Below are positions 6,218-7,317 of a stretch of 7,317 nucleotides of DNA, piece by piece (the stretch's first letter is position 1; each line of letters begins with the position of its first letter). The DNA lies in contig JAISOC010000110.1 of NCBI GenBank assembly GCA_031275915.1, forward strand, positions 1 to 7,317. Direction: 5' to 3'. Below the pieces are notes generated by a model. That model searched no databases and was not told where the DNA came from. It saw only the letters and a list, made by a program, of their open reading frames with translations. The DNA is from Holosporales bacterium (GTDB lineage Bacteria; Pseudomonadota; Alphaproteobacteria; RUG11792). The position numbers were made by a program, and so were the translations under genes.

Positions 6218-6249
6218 TTGCTACTAAGTTAAATGTTTGGTACATTGTA
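6218..6249. promoter_or_regulatory. Overlapping divergent promoter candidates for the DsbA-like and ftsB genes
   Basis: On the plus strand TTGCTA (6218-6223) and TACATT (6241-6246), separated by 17 bases, form a plausible -35/-10 pair (each matches four of six consensus bases) ahead of the DsbA-like start at 6283. On the minus strand TACAAT (6249-6244) could be the ftsB -10, without a good -35. The two -10 boxes overlap, so the genes may compete for polymerase. The calls rest on consensus matching by eye. Confidence 0.38.
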
Positions 6250-6282
6250 ACGTATTCAAAGTTGTATTTTTAAGAGAATTTT

Positions 6283-7122
6283 ATGGAAAACAAGTGTGGT
6301 TCAACGTTTTCAAAGATAGCAGTTGTATTGTCTGTGATAGCGATTGCTATCGCAACATATTGCTGCTGTTTTAAGGGCCCCTGTGGCGGTGATAAAACAG
6401 GTGATGAAAAGATAAAGGAAACTGTAATTAGCGTTATCAAAAGTGATCCGCAGATGATTATGGACGCTATGGGAGAAGGTATTGCTAAAAAAAGAGAGGA
6501 TGCAATAAAACAACTGACAAAAGATATTGCTGCAAATAAAGAAGCTCTTTCCAAAATGAGCATAACTTTTGGTGATAAAACTGCAAAATCTGTCTTTATT
6601 GCATTTATTGATCCTATGTGCAAACACTGTATAGAGTTCCAAAAAGATGTTACAAAAGCGCTGAAGGCCAAGAAGAACACGTGCTTCCACTTACTTCCGG
6701 TTGCAGTTATAGGAGAAGATTCAGTTGCTATGGCTAAGGTCTATTACGCTGTGTATGAAAAAAGTCCAGAGAAAGCACTATCGTTTGTTGAGTATGTTGT
6801 GAATTCAACGGATGCAATGGATAAAGATGGAATAGAAAAGGCTTTGAAATCAGTTGGTTTGAGCTCGAAGGAAATAGAAAGCCTTTTGCCAGAGGGAAAT
6901 AAAAAAATAATTGCCAATGGTAAGAAAGCTGAAGAGTTGAAAATTCCATTTATACCAGCTGTATTTTCTGTGATAGGTAATGAAGCTGAAATTGTAAAAT
7001 CACCCAATTTAGATTCTATATTAAGAACGGCGGACGGAGGTCCTACAAACATTGATCGTTCTCCGGAAGAGCAGTCTAGTGGTCCTAAGAAGTCTGGAGA
7101 AGACAAGAAACTAGGATCGTAG
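6283..7122 (+). CDS. Membrane-anchored DsbA/Com1-like thiol-disulfide oxidoreductase
   Basis: Probably a periplasm-facing thioredoxin-fold protein that makes or reshuffles disulfides in exported proteins. Residues 9-26 form an uncleaved-looking signal or membrane anchor, followed by an unusual cysteine cluster, CCCFKGPC (27-34). Residues 42-95 are the charged helical linker seen in Com1/DsbG-type proteins, with [20 protein letters not shown] (44-63). The thioredoxin fold starts at about 103: [16 protein letters not shown] carries the CKHC active site (Cys113, Cys116), and IPFIPAVF places the expected cis-proline at Pro225. The helical insert lies between. After about 250 the tail is hydrophilic, with many G, P, S, K and E. 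The ATG at 6283 has AAGAG six bases upstream. It lies divergent from ftsB and ends in its own strong terminator, so it is monocistronic. Isomerase and oxidase roles cannot be told apart; I see no DsbB partner. Confidence 0.85.
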   Translation: MENKCGSTFSKIAVVLSVIAIAIATYCCCFKGPCGGDKTGDEKIKETVISVIKSDPQMIMDAMGEGIAKKREDAIKQLTKDIAANKEALSKMSITFGDKTAKSVFIAFIDPMCKHCIEFQKDVTKALKAKKNTCFHLLPVAVIGEDSVAMAKVYYAVYEKSPEKALSFVEYVVNSTDAMDKDGIEKALKSVGLSSKEIESLLPEGNKKIIANGKKAEELKIPFIPAVFSVIGNEAEIVKSPNLDSILRTADGGPTNIDRSPEEQSSGPKKSGEDKKLGS

Positions 7123-7134
7123 CAACTTTAAAAT

Positions 7135-7175
7135 AAAACACCGAGGACAGTACACTGATGCCTCGGTGTTTTTTT
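7135..7175 (+). terminator. Strong rho-independent terminator of the DsbA-like gene
   Basis: AAAACACCGAGG (7135-7146) pairs perfectly over 12 bp with CCTCGGTGTTTT (7161-7172), followed by the rest of a T7 run (7169-7175). The loop contains its own small CAG/CTG stem (7148-7150 with 7155-7157). It begins 13 bases after the stop codon. The A-run on the left arm would give a U-run on the opposite strand, so it could work in both directions. Confidence 0.93.
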
Positions 7176-7176
7176 A

Positions 7177-7210
7177 TTGATACGTAGGTGTTCCTCGAAT
7201 GCTTTATAAT
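7177..7210 (+). promoter_or_regulatory. Probable tRNA-Pro promoter
   Basis: A perfect TATAAT (7205-7210) lies 19 bases before the tRNA 5' end. The closest -35-like hexamer, TTGATA (7177-7182), is 22 bases upstream of it, longer than the optimal 17, and overlaps the end of the preceding terminator. The -10 is convincing and the -35 is doubtful. Confidence 0.5.
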
Positions 7211-7229
7211 TAATTGCAAAGATAAAGAT

Positions 7230-7306
7230 CGGGAAGTAGCGCAGCCTGGTAGCGCACTTGCTTCGGGAGCAAGGGGTCGGCGGTTCAAATCCGCTCTTCC
7301 CGACCA
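7230..7306 (+). tRNA. tRNA-Pro, anticodon CGG
   Basis: The 77-nt gene folds as a complete cloverleaf: acceptor CGGGAAG (7230-7236) with CTTCCCG (7296-7302); D stem GCGC/GCGC (7239-7242, 7252-7255); anticodon stem CTTGC/GCAAG with loop TTCGGGA, so the anticodon is CGG (7264-7266), reading CCG; and a T arm with TTCAAAT. The C1-G72 pair and A73 fit bacterial tRNA-Pro. The 3' CCA is encoded (7304-7306). CCG should be a rare codon in such an AT-rich genome, so keeping a dedicated CGG isoacceptor suggests that the tRNA set is not extremely reduced. Confidence 0.98.
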
Positions 7307-7317
7307 GCGCATGTTAC

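Noticed and set aside
6270..7106. Several minus-strand open frames opposite the DsbA-like gene
   Set aside because: They are shadows of a well-supported thioredoxin-fold gene, with no recognisable domains and no ribosome sites.
7085..7312. Minus-strand open frame of 75 codons beginning [16 protein letters not shown]
   Set aside because: It is the reverse complement of the tRNA-Pro gene and the terminator. Peptides of this kind are a well-known mis-annotation arising antisense to tRNA genes.

Overview
The window is AT-rich DNA holding six well-supported protein genes, one further small exported-protein gene and one tRNA gene. It looks like a low-GC Gram-negative bacterium. A host-associated alphaproteobacterium of the Holosporales or Rickettsiales kind is my best guess. 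That guess rests on the base composition, a compact class A penicillin-binding protein, a short FtsB/DivIC-like protein, a membrane-anchored DsbA/Com1-like protein and exported proteins of unknown family. It is an inference; no rRNA or other decisive marker is present.

Layout. Positions 1-187 contain no gene, but hold a GC-rich, G-run-rich palindromic patch and a weak terminator-like hairpin. From 4002 down to 188, on the minus strand, lies a probable operon: a bifunctional peptidoglycan synthase (PBP1A type), a small acidic exported protein, and a GspE/PilB-type secretion or pilus assembly ATPase that lacks the usual four-cysteine zinc module. A divergent gene at 4069-5178 (plus strand) encodes an exported protein of unknown family with a recent 87-bp tandem duplication. 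It is convergent with a classic rubrerythrin gene (5246-5785, minus), which is preceded on the same strand by an ftsB-like gene (5870-6211). Divergent from ftsB is a DsbA/Com1-like thioredoxin-fold gene (6283-7122, plus). It ends in a strong rho-independent terminator, followed by tRNA-Pro(CGG) at 7230-7306.

How the genes fit together. Most of the products act at the cell envelope: cell wall synthesis (PBP1A), division (FtsB), thiol chemistry outside the cytoplasm (DsbA-like), and export or pilus assembly (GspE-like ATPase), plus two exported proteins of unknown function. Rubrerythrin is the cytoplasmic exception and points to peroxide defence in a low-oxygen setting. No complete novel system is evident. 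The best candidates for something undescribed are the small exported protein tied to the zinc-module-less ATPase, and the tandem-repeat exported protein.
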